Source: Rhizobium viscosum (GTDB lineage Bacteria; Pseudomonadota; Alphaproteobacteria; Rhizobiales; Rhizobiaceae). Taken from it: a stretch of 64,000 bases of DNA. The stretch is taken from contig NZ_JADBEC010000001.1 of assembly GCF_014873945.1 (NCBI RefSeq), positions 3,117,001-3,181,000 of the forward strand, written 5' to 3'. This document shows positions 25,845 through 35,721 of this stretch, piece by piece (position 1 is the first letter of the stretch; every line of letters starts with the position of its first letter). The notes beneath the pieces are model-generated. The model was not told where the DNA came from, ran no database searches, and saw only the letters and a list, made by a program, of their open reading frames with translations. The position numbers were made by a program, and so were the translations under genes.

Positions 25845-27534
25845 TCAGCGCGAAGCGATCGACGTCTACCATCCCCTTGTCCGAGATCTTCAGATGCGGG
25901 ATCACGGGCAGGGGCAGGAAGGCAACTTGCAGGAAGGGTTCCTCCAGGGTCGTGCCCAGCGCATAGGCGGCCTTGCGCAGATGATGCAGCGTGTCGCGCA
26001 CCGTCTCATAGGGTTCCAGGCTCATCAGGCCGGCGACGGGAAGCGCGATCTCGCCTGTGACCTTACCGTCTTCGACGACGACGAAGCCGCCCTTGATCTC
26101 GCCGAGACGATTGGCCGCAAGCGCCATGTCGTCCTCGTTGACACCGACAACGCAAATATTGTGGCTGTCATGGCCGACCGTCGAGGCGATGGCGCCTTTC
26201 TTCAATCCAAAACCCTGGACGAAGCCGTTGGCGTGATTGCCGTTCTTGCCGTGACGCTCGATGACGGCGACCTTGATGATGTCGTTGCCGAGATCAACGG
26301 TCGTCTGGTTGCCTCTGGCCGGCAGACGGTAGCGGCGATGCTCGGTGATGATCTTGCCGGGCATGACGCCGATGACGGGTGTTTCGCCTTCCGAAACAGG
26401 CACGCCGAAATGGGCCGCATTGACGGGGCGCGCTTTGACGCTGTCGAGGCCGACGGGCGAGACTGGCTTGCGGGAGGCAAAGAGCGCGTTAGTGACATGG
26501 CGGCCGGCCGAGAAGACCATGTCGGCCCGGCAATTCTCCAGGCTGTCGATAACCACGAGATCGGCCCGCCAGCCGGGCGCGACGAGGCCGCGGTCGCGCA
26601 GGCCGAAGGCGCGGGCAGCCGAGATCGAGGCGGCGCGGTAGACAGCCAGCGGTTCGACCCCATGGGCGATAGCCGTACGGATCATGTAGTCGAGATGACC
26701 CTGTTCGGCGATATCGAGCGGATTGCGGTCATCGGTGCAGAGCGCAAGATACGGCGAGAGGCGCTCGGTGATGATGGGCATCAGCGCATGAAGATCCTTG
26801 GAGACGGAACCCTCGCGCACGAGGATATGCATGCCCTTGCGGATTTTCTCCAGTGCTTCGGTGGCACTCGTGCATTCATGCTCGGTGCGGATGCCGGTGG
26901 AGAGATAACCGTTCAGATCATTGCCTGAGAGCAGTGGCGCATGGCCGTCGATATGCCCACCCTGGAAAGCATCGAGCTTCGCCATGCAGACGGGATCCTT
27001 GTGGATCACGCCCGGGAAATTCATGAATTCGGCAAGGCCGATGACCTTGGGATGGCCGCGATAGGGCAGGAGGCCTTCGACCGGCAGGTCGGCGCCTGAA
27101 GTTTCGAGATGTGTGGCCGGCACGCAGGAGGAAAGCTGGACGCGGATATCCATGATCGTTTCCAGTGCCGAAGCGAGGAAGAATTCGATGCCCTCCTTGC
27201 CCAGCACATTGGCGATCTCATGGGGGTCGCAGATCACTGTCGTCACGCCGTAAGGCAGGACGCAGCGGTCGAATTCGTGCGGCGTGACGAGCGAGGATTC
27301 GATATGCAGATGCGTATCGATGAAGCCGGGAACGACGATCTTGCCGGAAATATCGATCTCGGTTTCGCCGCTATAGCTGCCGCAGGTGCCGACGATGCGG
27401 TCGCCGCAGATTGCGATATCAGACTGGACGAGTTCACCCGTCACGAGGTCGAAGAAGTGTCCGCCTTTCAGGACGATATCGGCAGGCACGCGACCCACAC
27501 CCTGATCGATGAGACGTTCGAGCTTGGCGGTCAT
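25837..27534 (-). CDS. ade: Adenine deaminase
   Basis: A 565-residue amidohydrolase-superfamily enzyme converting adenine to hypoxanthine in purine salvage. The metal motif DTHLHIESS, the HEIAN segment, HIDGHAP, the [16 protein letters not shown] stretch, [10 protein letters not shown] and GHDSHNI are characteristic of AdeC-type adenine deaminases. The start at 27534 follows GAGGAT; the open frame upstream is not conserved. The stop overlaps the alpha-glucosidase stop on the other strand, so the two genes converge without room for separate terminators. Confidence 0.93.
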   Translation of the reverse strand: MTAKLERLIDQGVGRVPADIVLKGGHFFDLVTGELVQSDIAICGDRIVGTCGSYSGETEIDISGKIVVPGFIDTHLHIESSLVTPHEFDRCVLPYGVTTVICDPHEIANVLGKEGIEFFLASALETIMDIRVQLSSCVPATHLETSGADLPVEGLLPYRGHPKVIGLAEFMNFPGVIHKDPVCMAKLDAFQGGHIDGHAPLLSGNDLNGYLSTGIRTEHECTSATEALEKIRKGMHILVREGSVSKDLHALMPIITERLSPYLALCTDDRNPLDIAEQGHLDYMIRTAIAHGVEPLAVYRAASISAARAFGLRDRGLVAPGWRADLVVIDSLENCRADMVFSAGRHVTNALFASRKPVSPVGLDSVKARPVNAAHFGVPVSEGETPVIGVMPGKIITEHRRYRLPARGNQTTVDLGNDIIKVAVIERHGKNGNHANGFVQGFGLKKGAIASTVGHDSHNICVVGVNEDDMALAANRLGEIKGGFVVVEDGKVTGEIALPVAGLMSLEPYETVRDTLHHLRKAAYALGTTLEEPFLQVAFLPLPVIPHLKISDKGMVDVDRFALIS

Positions 27535-27600
27535 ATCTATCCTCGCAATGCAATCGATTCCGCGAGTTATAGCGCATCTGTTCGTGGATTCGATGCCCGC

Positions 27601-27630
27601 AAACAAAACCGGGCGCCATTGGCGCCCGGT
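27601..27630 (-). terminator. Terminator of the branched-chain amino acid binding protein gene
   Basis: ACCGGGCGCC (27608-27617) pairs with GGCGCCCGGT (27621-27630) around ATT. On the minus strand the stem is followed by TTTTGTTT. It lies 22 bases after the stop codon of the gene at 27652-28755. Confidence 0.88.
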
Positions 27631-27651
27631 CGCATGTTCCATTCGCTCCGA

Positions 27652-28755
27652 TTATTCGGCAGCGACGATCTTGCCGCCTTCCCACTTGTAGAGCGAGAAG
27701 CTCTGCGAGGTGAGATCGCCCGTATCGCCGTAGGTGAGCTTGCCGATGACGGTCGGGATCTGCTCGCCGCCCTTCAGGGCTGCTGCAACGGCTTCCGCAT
27801 CCTCGGCGCTGCCGGCCTTCTCGATGCCGGCCTTCAGAACTTCAACGGCCGCATAGGCGTTGAGCGTGAAGGCTTCAGCCGGGATCTTCTTGGCGGCGAG
27901 CGCATCGGCTGCAGCCTTGGAGTCAGGGTTCTTGGTGGCGTCGGAGGCGTTGGTGAACAGCGTGCCGGCTGCCGCATCCGTGCCGATCGTCCAGAATTCG
28001 GTGTTGGAGAGGCCGTCGCCACCGATGATCTGGGCATTGACCGAGAGATCATGCAGCTGGCGAGCGAGCAGGCCGCCTTCCGGGTGATAACCGCCGAAAT
28101 AGATGAGATCGACATTCTCAGCCTTGATGCGGGTGGTGAGCGCAGAGAAGTCCTTGTCGCCGGGCGTGATGGAGTCGTTGATGACTTCGGTGATGCCGCC
28201 GGCGTTCAGCGTTGCCTTGAAAGCGTCGGCGAGACCTTTACCGTAAGCGCCCTTGTCGTTGATGATGGCGACGCGCTTGTCCTTGAAGTGTTCGAGAACG
28301 TATTTGGCGGCGACTTCGGCCTGCTGGTCGTCCCGGCCGCAGGTGCGCAGAACATTGGTCAGGCCGCGCTTGGTGAGGTCAGGTGCCGTGGCGGTCGGAG
28401 TGACCATCAGCACGCCGTTTTCGGCCAGAACGTCGGAAACCGGGATGGCAACGCCTGACGTGACCGGGCCGACGACGAAGCGGATGCCTTCGCCGACAAC
28501 CTTGTTCGCGGCAGAAACGCCCTGCTTCGGTTCGCCGGCGTCGTCAGCGAGTTCGAGCACGACCTTCTCGCCGAGAATGCCGCCGCTCTTGTTGATTTCA
28601 TCGACGGCGGTCTGCGCGCCGTTCTTTACCTGGTCGCCATAGGCTGCCACCGGACCGGTCAGCGGCGCGATGAGGCCGATGACGATATCTGCATGCGCGA
28701 GCGGCGCAAATGCCAGCGAGGCGACGAGCGTCGCCGTCAGAGTCTTCAGGGTCAT
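27652..28755 (-). CDS. Branched-chain amino acid ABC transporter binding protein (LivJ/LivK type)
   Basis: A 367-residue periplasmic protein with a signal peptide ([18 protein letters not shown]) and the family-6 features [30 protein letters not shown] loop, RTCGRDDQQ and [15 protein letters not shown]. It is the binding subunit of a Liv-type importer of leucine, isoleucine and valine or related amino acids. The permease and ATPase genes are not adjacent, so it must work with a transporter encoded elsewhere, as known for rhizobial BraC/LivK. AAGGAGA lies before the ATG at 28755. Confidence 0.93.
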   Translation of the reverse strand: MTLKTLTATLVASLAFAPLAHADIVIGLIAPLTGPVAAYGDQVKNGAQTAVDEINKSGGILGEKVVLELADDAGEPKQGVSAANKVVGEGIRFVVGPVTSGVAIPVSDVLAENGVLMVTPTATAPDLTKRGLTNVLRTCGRDDQQAEVAAKYVLEHFKDKRVAIINDKGAYGKGLADAFKATLNAGGITEVINDSITPGDKDFSALTTRIKAENVDLIYFGGYHPEGGLLARQLHDLSVNAQIIGGDGLSNTEFWTIGTDAAAGTLFTNASDATKNPDSKAAADALAAKKIPAEAFTLNAYAAVEVLKAGIEKAGSAEDAEAVAAALKGGEQIPTVIGKLTYGDTGDLTSQSFSLYKWEGGKIVAAE

Positions 28756-29378
28756 GTTCTCTCTCCTTGGGTAGGGTCTCTTCGACCACCGGTTGCTTGC
28801 CGCGAAAGCCGTTTCTTTTGTCAGCGATCCTTTTGGGAGCGTGCGAAGGACGAGGAAAAGCTGCGCGATCAATGAGCCTCGCGGCCATATTTGGCTCGCG
28901 CGGCGCATGCAGATTTCTAGGAATTTTGGTGAGATTCCGCAAGATCATAACAAGATCGGGCTCGTTTTCGCCAAATCCGGAAAGATTGCGCCCGATTTTT
29001 TGATTTTTCAGTCCATTTCCCGCAATTTTCGGTCTGTCCTGCCCAAGCTATTCCGCACGTCCCAGCGCCCGCGTCAGGGCAATTTCGGTCTGCAACTGTC
29101 AGGGCCAGGTTTTTCCGATCGCATGCGTTCAGTCGTGCGTGACTTGTAACCTCCGCAGAAAGTTGAGACGAAGCTTCCTCGACAGAGCATATCGACGGCC
29201 GCAGATAAACAGATATGTGGCAATGGGGCCGCTGATCACTGTTCTGGTTTTGCTGTTTTAGCAAGTTAACAATTGATTCTAAGAATCCCAGTATAACTAT
29301 CATTCCCTAGTATATTGTTGCGGTGCAATAAAATATTCGATTTGTCGATATAGGCATATAGCGGGAACAGATATCTGG
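28756..29378. other. 623-bp intergenic region, no gene recognised
   Basis: The left part should carry the promoter of the Liv-type gene and the right part, which is AT-rich (29200-29378), the promoter of the HD-GYP gene. I see no convincing protein-coding frame: the frames open here have no ribosome site and no domain. A short structure at 28954-29006 (ATCGGGC pairing with GCCCGAT, then a T-rich tract) could be the 3' end of a small plus-strand RNA. Confidence 0.5.
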
Positions 29379-30290
29379 ATGCTCAAGCGTATTGAAGCCA
29401 GGCAGGTGCGGACCGGAATGTTTATCGAGATGGTCGAGGGTATTTGGCGCGATCCTCTTCTATCTCGGCGGCGGTTCTTACTGCGGCGCGAGAGCGATAC
29501 GCTGAAGCTTAACGAGTGCGCGGATGCAGGTGTCGTGATCAACACCACCAAGGGCCTCGATGTCAGGAACACCTCACGTAAGATCGAGATCGACATCAGG
29601 GCGGCGCGCGAGACCATTCAGAAATCCGTAGAAGTGCTCGAAAATATCTTCGGTCGGCTGCAGGGCGGAGATACGATCACCGTCGACCAGGTCGAGCCGG
29701 TGATTTCCTCCGTTTCCAAATCGATGGATGACTACCCCGCCGTCTTCATCAGCGTTACCCGGCTGAAGTCCAAGGACGAGGTGACCTTTCTGCATTCCCT
29801 CTCGGTCAGTGCCTTGATGATCCTTTTCAGCCGCCATCTCGGACTGGATGAGGAAGTGGTGCAGACGCTCGGCACGGCGGGGCTGCTGCACGACGTCGGC
29901 AAGCTCGAAATTCCGCTCGAAGTGCTCAACAAGGAAGGGCGCCTGAACGAAGACGAGATCCAGTTGATCCGGGATCATCCGGAAAAAGGGCATGCAATCC
30001 TGTCGCGTCAGGAGGGCATGTCGGAAATCGTTCTCGACGTCTGCCTCAACCATCATGAACGGATCGACGGCAAGGGTTATCCGCGCAAGCTTTCCCACGG
30101 CGAGATCAGCCTTCACGCACGTCTTGCCGCGATTTGCGATGTCTATGACGCCGTTACTTCGGTGCGCCCTTACAAGGCTCCGTGGAGCGCGAAGGAGGCG
30201 CTGAGCTGGATGCTGGCCAATGAAGGGCATTTCGACCGCCGGCTCGTCAAAAAATTCGCCCTCTGCCTGTCGGTCGCCTCTGTTTCCTGA
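29379..30290 (+). CDS. HD-GYP domain protein with N-terminal DUF3391
   Basis: A 303-residue cytoplasmic protein. Residues about 3-125 are a DUF3391 domain (VRTGMFIEMVEGIWRD, then FLLRRESDTLKL); residues about 135-290 form an HD-GYP domain with LLHDVGKLEIP (metal HD pair near 170), HPEKGHAIL and the full HHERIDGKGYP motif near 224. HD-GYP proteins hydrolyse cyclic di-GMP, and the intact metal and GYP residues point to an active enzyme. It would lower c-di-GMP and so affect motility, adhesion or exopolysaccharide. Monocistronic, facing a converging hydrolase gene. Confidence 0.92.
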   Translation: MLKRIEARQVRTGMFIEMVEGIWRDPLLSRRRFLLRRESDTLKLNECADAGVVINTTKGLDVRNTSRKIEIDIRAARETIQKSVEVLENIFGRLQGGDTITVDQVEPVISSVSKSMDDYPAVFISVTRLKSKDEVTFLHSLSVSALMILFSRHLGLDEEVVQTLGTAGLLHDVGKLEIPLEVLNKEGRLNEDEIQLIRDHPEKGHAILSRQEGMSEIVLDVCLNHHERIDGKGYPRKLSHGEISLHARLAAICDVYDAVTSVRPYKAPWSAKEALSWMLANEGHFDRRLVKKFALCLSVASVS

Positions 30291-30395
30291 GCGTATCCGT
30301 TTTCATCACGTAAGGCCTGTTGGGATCTGATCCGCCGCAGGCCGAATGTCTTCGTGATCCGCGGTCTCGAAAGCGTGCAGGATGAAGAAGCCGCT

Positions 30396-31454
30396 CTATT
30401 GATAAGCGAGCGCTTTTCCCAGGAAATCCGTGATCATGCTGGAAACCTGACGGTGAATCGTTCCGCGATCTGCGCCAACGCCATCCCGGCAGACGATGCT
30501 CTCGCCGGGCGCTTCCTTCTCGATCAGTTCGGCGGCGCCTGGTTTGCAGGGCTGCATGAAACTGAAATGCAATGATCCGGGTATAAGGCTGTAGGTGGTG
30601 GTCGCTGACGGCAGATAGCGGGCAAGGTAACCGGAATCCTTGTTGGTGGCTGCTATCTCCGCCTCGGTTGCCGTTTCCGCATCGACGTCGGCCGCAGCAC
30701 CGAGCACCATTAGGGGGATATGGATTGCCGCAAGGCTCTCCGGTGTCAGCCCGCGGCCAGGTCCGAGATCGAGTGTCACGACGGCACGAATTCTTGCATC
30801 ACCGAGATCGGCGGCCATCGCTGCATTTGAGGCCGCATCGCGCCCGATGCCGAGCGCCTCGAATATTTTGCAATAGATCGGGCTGAATTCAGCCATGCAA
30901 TTCCTCGTCACCTTGGCCGCGTCGAAGCGGCCGCCCGCCAGTTCGACCACCGTCCAGCCGCCGAGCGAATGGCCGATGGCGGCAATCCGATCGGATGCCA
31001 CGCCGCCCGTCAGATCAGGATTGTCGAGCAGAGCATCGATCACGCGGCTGAGGTCGCCGGGGCGCTTCCACAGTTCTACGGCGTCGGGCTTCCGCATATC
31101 GAATGTCGTCGTACCGGGATGATCGGGCGCGGCAACGACATAGCCTGCGTCAACGAGATCGGCGGCAAGCCAGGCGAGGTTACGCCAGCTGCCGCCATAA
31201 CCATGGGAGAGGACGACCAGCGGATGCGGGCCGGCTGTAGGCTCGGCGTCCTTGATTACAGGTTGGCCGATGAAGGCCGGTGTTTCGCCGAGAAGGACCG
31301 GTGTGGCGTCAGACGTTGTCGGATACCAGATGCTGACATGCATCGGGTGATCGGCGGTTATGCCGGGCAGGGTGGTTTCGCGGAAACCGGTTCCGGCATG
31401 TGCTGCTGATACCATCAGGAGGAGCAGAGGGAGGATAAAGGCAAGCCTTGGCAT
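30396..31454 (-). CDS. Secreted alpha/beta hydrolase, PAF-acetylhydrolase/dienelactone-hydrolase-like
   Basis: A 352-residue protein with a signal peptide (LAFILPLLLLMVSAAHAG). It has VVLSHGYGGS as the oxyanion loop, AAIGHSLGGWT around the nucleophilic serine and a late SLHFSF histidine, so the catalytic triad is likely complete. The layout matches exported hydrolases annotated as dienelactone hydrolase or platelet-activating-factor acetylhydrolase-like. The real substrate is unknown. It lies downstream of the omega-aminotransferase gene on the same strand but is separated by a terminator. Confidence 0.82.
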   Translation of the reverse strand: MPRLAFILPLLLLMVSAAHAGTGFRETTLPGITADHPMHVSIWYPTTSDATPVLLGETPAFIGQPVIKDAEPTAGPHPLVVLSHGYGGSWRNLAWLAADLVDAGYVVAAPDHPGTTTFDMRKPDAVELWKRPGDLSRVIDALLDNPDLTGGVASDRIAAIGHSLGGWTVVELAGGRFDAAKVTRNCMAEFSPIYCKIFEALGIGRDAASNAAMAADLGDARIRAVVTLDLGPGRGLTPESLAAIHIPLMVLGAAADVDAETATEAEIAATNKDSGYLARYLPSATTTYSLIPGSLHFSFMQPCKPGAAELIEKEAPGESIVCRDGVGADRGTIHRQVSSMITDFLGKALAYQ

Positions 31455-31540
31455 GGGATCTCCATTGGGTTGATTTGCCCTGTCTGGAGGAAATCCCTGA
31501 GGCTGGAGACCGATAACGCGATCGAGGTCGCCGATATCAA

Positions 31541-31570
31541 AAGAAAGGGCGAGACCGGAGCCTCGCCCTT
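31541..31570 (-). terminator. Terminator of the omega-aminotransferase gene
   Basis: AAGGGCGAG (31545-31553) pairs with CTCGCCCTT (31562-31570). On the minus strand the stem is followed by TCTTTTGAT. It lies 23 bases beyond the aminotransferase stop codon and separates that gene from the secreted hydrolase gene. Confidence 0.85.
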
Positions 31571-31593
31571 GAATTCACTTGGGACGATTGAGC

Positions 31594-32922
31594 TCAGATG
31601 TTGTTCTGCAGGATCGTACGCAGCTTGCCAAAGAGTTCGTCGATGTGCTTCTTCTCGATGATCAGCGGCGGAGAGAGCGCGATGATGTCGCCTGTCGTAC
31701 GGATCAGCAGGCCGCTTTCGTAAGCCTTGAGGAAGGCCGTGAAGGCGCGTTTGGTCGGCTCGCCGGCGATCGGGTCGAGTTCGATCGCGCCGATGAGACC
31801 CGTGTTTCTGATGTCGATGACATTGGGGCAATCCTTGAGCGAATGCAGCGCATCGGCCCAGTAGTCCGAGAGTTCGGCTGCGCGGGTCAGCAGGCCTTCT
31901 TCCTTGTAGGTGTCGAGCGTTGCAAGTGCTGCGGCCGAGGCGATCGGGTTACCGGAATAGGTATAGCCGTGGAAGAACTCGATCATGTGCTCGGGGCCGT
32001 TCATGAAGGCATCATGGATTTCCGAGGTCACAAAGACGGCGCCCATCGGGATGACGCCATTGGTCAGGCCTTTGGCGGTGGTGATGATATCGGGCTTCAC
32101 GTCGTAATACTGGGCGGCGAAGGGAGCGCCGAGGCGGCCGAAGCCGGTGATGACTTCATCGAAGATCAGCAGGATGCCGTGCTTGGTGCAGATCTCGCGC
32201 AGTTTCTGCAGATAGCCCTTCGGCGGAATGAGAACGCCGGTCGAACCCGCAACCGGTTCGACGATGACGGCGGCGACCGTGGAGGCATCATGGAGGGTGA
32301 CGATACGCTCGAGTTCGGTGGCGAGATCGCCGCCAATTTCGGGCTCGCCGCGGGTGAAGTTGTTTTTGCCGGGCAAGTGGGTGTGCGGCATGTGGTCGAC
32401 GCCGGTCAAAAGCGTGCCGAACATCTTGCGATTGGTGACGATGCCGCCGACAGAAATGCCGCCGAAGTTGACGCCGTGATAGCCGCGCTCGCGGCCGATC
32501 AGGCGGAAGCGTGAGCCGTTGCCTTTCACGCGGTGATAGGCGAGCGCCACCTTGAGCGCCGTTTCCACCGATTCAGAACCGGAATTGGTGTAGAGGACGT
32601 GATCCAAGCCCTCGGGGGCGATATCGACCAGGCGGTTGGCGAGTTCAAAGGCCTTGGGGTGCCCGAGCTGGAAGGCCGGGGCGTAATCGAGTTCGCCTGC
32701 CTGCTCGCGGATCGCTTCGGTAATCTTCGGGCGGCAGTGGCCGGCATTCACGCACCAGAGACCAGCCGTACCGTCCAAAACCTGACGCCCGTCATGGGTC
32801 TGGTAGTACATATCCTTGGCGCTCACGAAGAGGCGCGGTTCCTTCTTGAACTGACGGTTCGCGGTAAAGGGCATCCAAAAGGCACGAAGGTCGTTTGGCG
32901 TTGCATTCAGGCGATTGGACAT
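31594..32922 (-). CDS. Omega-amino acid:pyruvate aminotransferase, class III PLP enzyme
   Basis: A 442-residue class III aminotransferase. DLRAFWMPFTANRQFKKEPR at the start, GTAGLWCVNAGH, the GSESVETALK phosphate loop, ERGYHGVNFGG, and IFDEVITGFGR followed by the TTAKGLTNG lysine are those of beta-alanine:pyruvate aminotransferases. It moves an omega-amino group, from beta-alanine or similar amines, to pyruvate, giving alanine. The start at 32922 has AGGAGA upstream. The substrate among omega-amino acids cannot be fixed from sequence. Confidence 0.9.
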   Translation of the reverse strand: MSNRLNATPNDLRAFWMPFTANRQFKKEPRLFVSAKDMYYQTHDGRQVLDGTAGLWCVNAGHCRPKITEAIREQAGELDYAPAFQLGHPKAFELANRLVDIAPEGLDHVLYTNSGSESVETALKVALAYHRVKGNGSRFRLIGRERGYHGVNFGGISVGGIVTNRKMFGTLLTGVDHMPHTHLPGKNNFTRGEPEIGGDLATELERIVTLHDASTVAAVIVEPVAGSTGVLIPPKGYLQKLREICTKHGILLIFDEVITGFGRLGAPFAAQYYDVKPDIITTAKGLTNGVIPMGAVFVTSEIHDAFMNGPEHMIEFFHGYTYSGNPIASAAALATLDTYKEEGLLTRAAELSDYWADALHSLKDCPNVIDIRNTGLIGAIELDPIAGEPTKRAFTAFLKAYESGLLIRTTGDIIALSPPLIIEKKHIDELFGKLRTILQNNI

Positions 32923-33170
32923 GCTGTTCTCCTGGCCGTTGGGGAGGCCGTTCCCGTTCAAGGCTTGGCGCCGTTTATTTTTACTGCCCGGTCAAATTAT
33001 CAGCGCCCGGCAAGGCGTCAAGCCGAAGAAGCGCTGCCAACTGCCGTTCCCGAGACGCTTGGAGCGTCATTAATCCTTCGCCGGGCATTGTTACAAAAAT
33101 CGATGGCCGCAATGGCCGAGGGCATTTCATTCATTTCCTTGAAATTCAACCGTTTTTACCGGAGGTAGTC

Positions 33171-35144
33171 ATGACGGACCGCCAGAAAACCAGGCCGCGC
33201 CCCAATCCGCGGCGTGCATTTGCGCCGAGCTACGGCACCATTCTCCAAGAAGGCGTTCGTCGCCGTACTGTTCTCAAGGGCTTCATCGCAGCCATGGGGG
33301 CAGCCGTTTTTGCGCCGGCGCTCGAAGCAACGAAGGCAGAAGCTGCCGAGTCGACCCTTACTTTCCCCGAGCTGAAGCGCGTGCGCGATACCGCCGATCA
33401 TTGGCCTGATGGATATGAGCGCCAGATCCTCATTCGCTGGGGTGATGCACTCTTTGCCGACAGCCCGGAATTCGACGTGGCCAAGCTCAACGGCAAAGCC
33501 GCCGAGCGCCAGTTCGGTTACAATAACGACTTCACGCAGTTCCTGCCGTTGCCCTGGGGCGAGAAGAGCTCGGACCACGGCCTGATGGTCGTCAGCCACG
33601 AATATGCGACGCCCTTCCTGATGTTCCCGGGCCTGACGGTGGACAATTATCGCGAGAAGCTGACCGAGGACCAGATCCGTGCGGTCATGGCCGCTGTCGG
33701 CGTTTCGGTTTTCGAGGTGCGCAAGGACGGCAATCAGTGGCAGGTGGTCAAGAACGGTAAGTATAACCGCCGCATCCACATGAGCACGGAAATCGGTATT
33801 TCCGGCCCCGCCGCCGGCGACGACCGCCTTAAGACCAAGGCCGATCCAACCGGCACGGTCGTCTTCGGCACGATCTCGAACTGCAATGGCGGCATCACGC
33901 CCTGGGGCACGATGCTGTCAGGTGAAGAAGGCGCAATGGACGTATTCGCCGGCGACTATAAAAAGCTGCCGAACCAGGAACTGGTCGAGCGCCAGGGCTG
34001 GGACGAGGATGAGAACGATATCTATTCCGTCAGCCGCGTCGAGCCGCGCTTCAAGTTCGAGGAAGAGCCGAACGAATGGATGCGTTTCGACTGGGTGGTC
34101 GAGATCGATCCCTTCGATCCAACGGCAAAGCCGGTCAAGCGTACGTCGCTCGGCCGTATGACGCACGAAGGCGCACAATGTTGTGTGGCGCCAGATGGCC
34201 GCGTCGTGGTCTTCATGGGCGATGACGACGATTTCGAATATATCTACCGCTTTGTCACACGCGATCCTTGGAATCCTGGCGATCGCGCCGCCAACAAGGA
34301 CCTGCTCGACCATGGCACGCTGTCGGTCGCCAAGTTCGAAAGCGACGGAACGATGCGCTGGATCCCGCTCGTGGCCGGCGAAGGCCCGCTGACGGCTGAA
34401 GCCGGCTTCAAGACGCAGGCCGATGTGGTTCTCGCCACACGCGCTGCCGCGGATCTCGTTGGCGCTACGCCGATGGACGGGCCGGAAGGCTTCATCCCGC
34501 ATCTCGGCACCGGCAAGCTCTATGTCGCCATGACCGAGAATGAGGATCGCCTGCCGAAAGGCCAGGGTGACGACGAGAAGGAACAGGTCAACGTCGCCAA
34601 TCCGCGTGGCCCCAATCCGCACGGGCATCTGCTGGAACTCGTGACCCCCGGCGGTCCGGACAAGCCCGATTATGCAGCCGAGAGCTTCAAATGGGATGTC
34701 TTCGTCCTTTGCGGGAATCCGGCAAAGCCCGAAGACCAGGCGATGTTCCACCCGGCGACCACCTCGGCCGGCTGGTTCACCGACCCTGATAACCTTGCCG
34801 TCGATCCGGCAGGCCGTCTTTGGGTGACGACTGATGGTCCGCCGCCGGAAGGCATCGCCGATTCCGTCTATGTGATGGATACGGAAGGTCCAGGCCGCGC
34901 GTTGCCGAAGCTCATCTATATCGCGCCCGTCGGTTCGGAGACCTGCTCTCCGACCTTTACCTCCGATGGTTCCAGCGTCTTTCTCTCGGTCCAGCATCCG
35001 GGCGAATTGCGCATGGCCGATAACGAGGATGCGACTTCGATGGAAGATGCCGGCACCAGTTGGCCGGACTTCAAGCCGGGCGTACCGGCCCGCCCGTCGC
35101 TCGTCGTGCTGACACGCAGCAAGAATGGCGTGGTGGGCAGCTAA
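33171..35144 (+). CDS. phoX: PhoX-family phosphatase, Tat-exported
   Basis: A 657-residue protein of the PhoX/DUF839 family of calcium- and iron-dependent alkaline phosphatases. The N-terminus carries a twin-arginine signal (RRRTVLKGF near residue 30, then a hydrophobic run ending AEAAE), so it is folded before export to the periplasm. Typical parts are SHEYATPFLMFPG, SNCNGGITPWGTMLSGEE, GRMTHEGAQC and GWFTDPDNLAVDPAGRLWVTTDG in pieces. A perfect GGAGG lies 6-10 bases before the ATG. PhoX normally belongs to the PhoB regulon, but I found no convincing Pho box upstream. Confidence 0.9.
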   Translation: MTDRQKTRPRPNPRRAFAPSYGTILQEGVRRRTVLKGFIAAMGAAVFAPALEATKAEAAESTLTFPELKRVRDTADHWPDGYERQILIRWGDALFADSPEFDVAKLNGKAAERQFGYNNDFTQFLPLPWGEKSSDHGLMVVSHEYATPFLMFPGLTVDNYREKLTEDQIRAVMAAVGVSVFEVRKDGNQWQVVKNGKYNRRIHMSTEIGISGPAAGDDRLKTKADPTGTVVFGTISNCNGGITPWGTMLSGEEGAMDVFAGDYKKLPNQELVERQGWDEDENDIYSVSRVEPRFKFEEEPNEWMRFDWVVEIDPFDPTAKPVKRTSLGRMTHEGAQCCVAPDGRVVVFMGDDDDFEYIYRFVTRDPWNPGDRAANKDLLDHGTLSVAKFESDGTMRWIPLVAGEGPLTAEAGFKTQADVVLATRAAADLVGATPMDGPEGFIPHLGTGKLYVAMTENEDRLPKGQGDDEKEQVNVANPRGPNPHGHLLELVTPGGPDKPDYAAESFKWDVFVLCGNPAKPEDQAMFHPATTSAGWFTDPDNLAVDPAGRLWVTTDGPPPEGIADSVYVMDTEGPGRALPKLIYIAPVGSETCSPTFTSDGSSVFLSVQHPGELRMADNEDATSMEDAGTSWPDFKPGVPARPSLVVLTRSKNGVVGS

Positions 35145-35167
35145 GTCCGCGTTCTCCAAGCAACAAA

Positions 35168-35193
35168 GCCGGCAATTCTTGCGAATTGCCGGC
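35168..35193 (+). terminator. Hairpin after phoX
   Basis: An 11-base-pair perfect stem (GCCGGCAATTC, 35168-35178, with 35183-35193) around TTGC lies 23 bases after the phoX stop. The T run is weak (CTCTAAG), so it is a likely but not certain terminator. Confidence 0.65.
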
Positions 35194-35288
35194 CTCTAAG
35201 GCTTCACGTGCTGAAAATAGCGTAAGCAGCGTCCGCGGGAACATCTCCTTGGAACGTTGCTCAGACTGACATCATGTCAGCGCTAACA

Positions 35289-35606
35289 TCAGGCTGCAGA
35301 CCTGCTCCGGTTCTGGGCCACGTAGATATCCTCGAGTGTCGCAAGGATCTTCATGACCGGTTCGGAGTTGCTGGAATAGTAGATCGTCTGTGCATCACGA
35401 CGGGTCTTGACCAGCTTCTGAGCGCGCAATTTCGACAGATGCTGGGAGAGGGCCGACTGGCTCAGTCCGACCTGGGTGGCGAGAACGCCGACAGGCACTT
35501 CTCCCTTTACCAGGCTGGTGAGGATCAGCAAACGCTTGGGGTTGGCCATGGCCGATAATAAAGCTGCCGCCACATTGGTGTGCTCGGCCAAATCAGAGGT
35601 TTCCAT
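35289..35606 (-). CDS. ArsR-family regulator, NolR-like
   Basis: A 105-residue winged-helix protein. LLSAMANPKRLLILTSLVKGE and the recognition helix region GLSQSALSQHLSKLRAQ, then TRRDAQTIYYSS, closely follow NolR, the global regulator that represses nod genes and many others in Rhizobium and Sinorhizobium. There are no CxC metal-binding residues of the metal-sensing ArsR type. GGAAG precedes the ATG. A sequence matching the NolR box lies across its own ribosome site, which would fit autoregulation. It could be nolR itself or a close paralogue. Confidence 0.85.
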   Translation of the reverse strand: METSDLAEHTNVAAALLSAMANPKRLLILTSLVKGEVPVGVLATQVGLSQSALSQHLSKLRAQKLVKTRRDAQTIYYSSNSEPVMKILATLEDIYVAQNRSRSAA

Positions 35607-35622
35607 ATTTTTTCTTCCTAAT
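35607..35622 (-). promoter_or_regulatory. NolR-box-like sequence at the nolR-like start
   Basis: On the minus strand the sequence is ATTAG, nine bases, AT, which fits the described NolR box (A/T)TTAG-N9-A(T/A). It overlaps the ribosome-binding site of the NolR-like gene. The consensus is short and will occur by chance, so the position is the main argument. Confidence 0.4.
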
Positions 35623-35721
35623 GCGAAACGTACATCATCCGTACAGGCACAGGCCGTCAGACGGTTCTTTGACTGACGGCGAAAACTAGCAATTGGGTTT
35701 GAAGATTGTATATACCTAAAT

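Noticed and set aside
28793..29149. Open frame of 118 codons in the gap before the HD-GYP gene
   Set aside because: No ribosome site, no recognisable domain, unusual composition (Phe/Arg/Ser-rich) and overlap with a minus-strand promoter region; taken as chance.
32923..33170. Pho box upstream of phoX
   Set aside because: Only weak half sites (GTCAT near 33067 and GTTAC near 33090) are visible; no pair with correct spacing, so PhoB control is not claimed.
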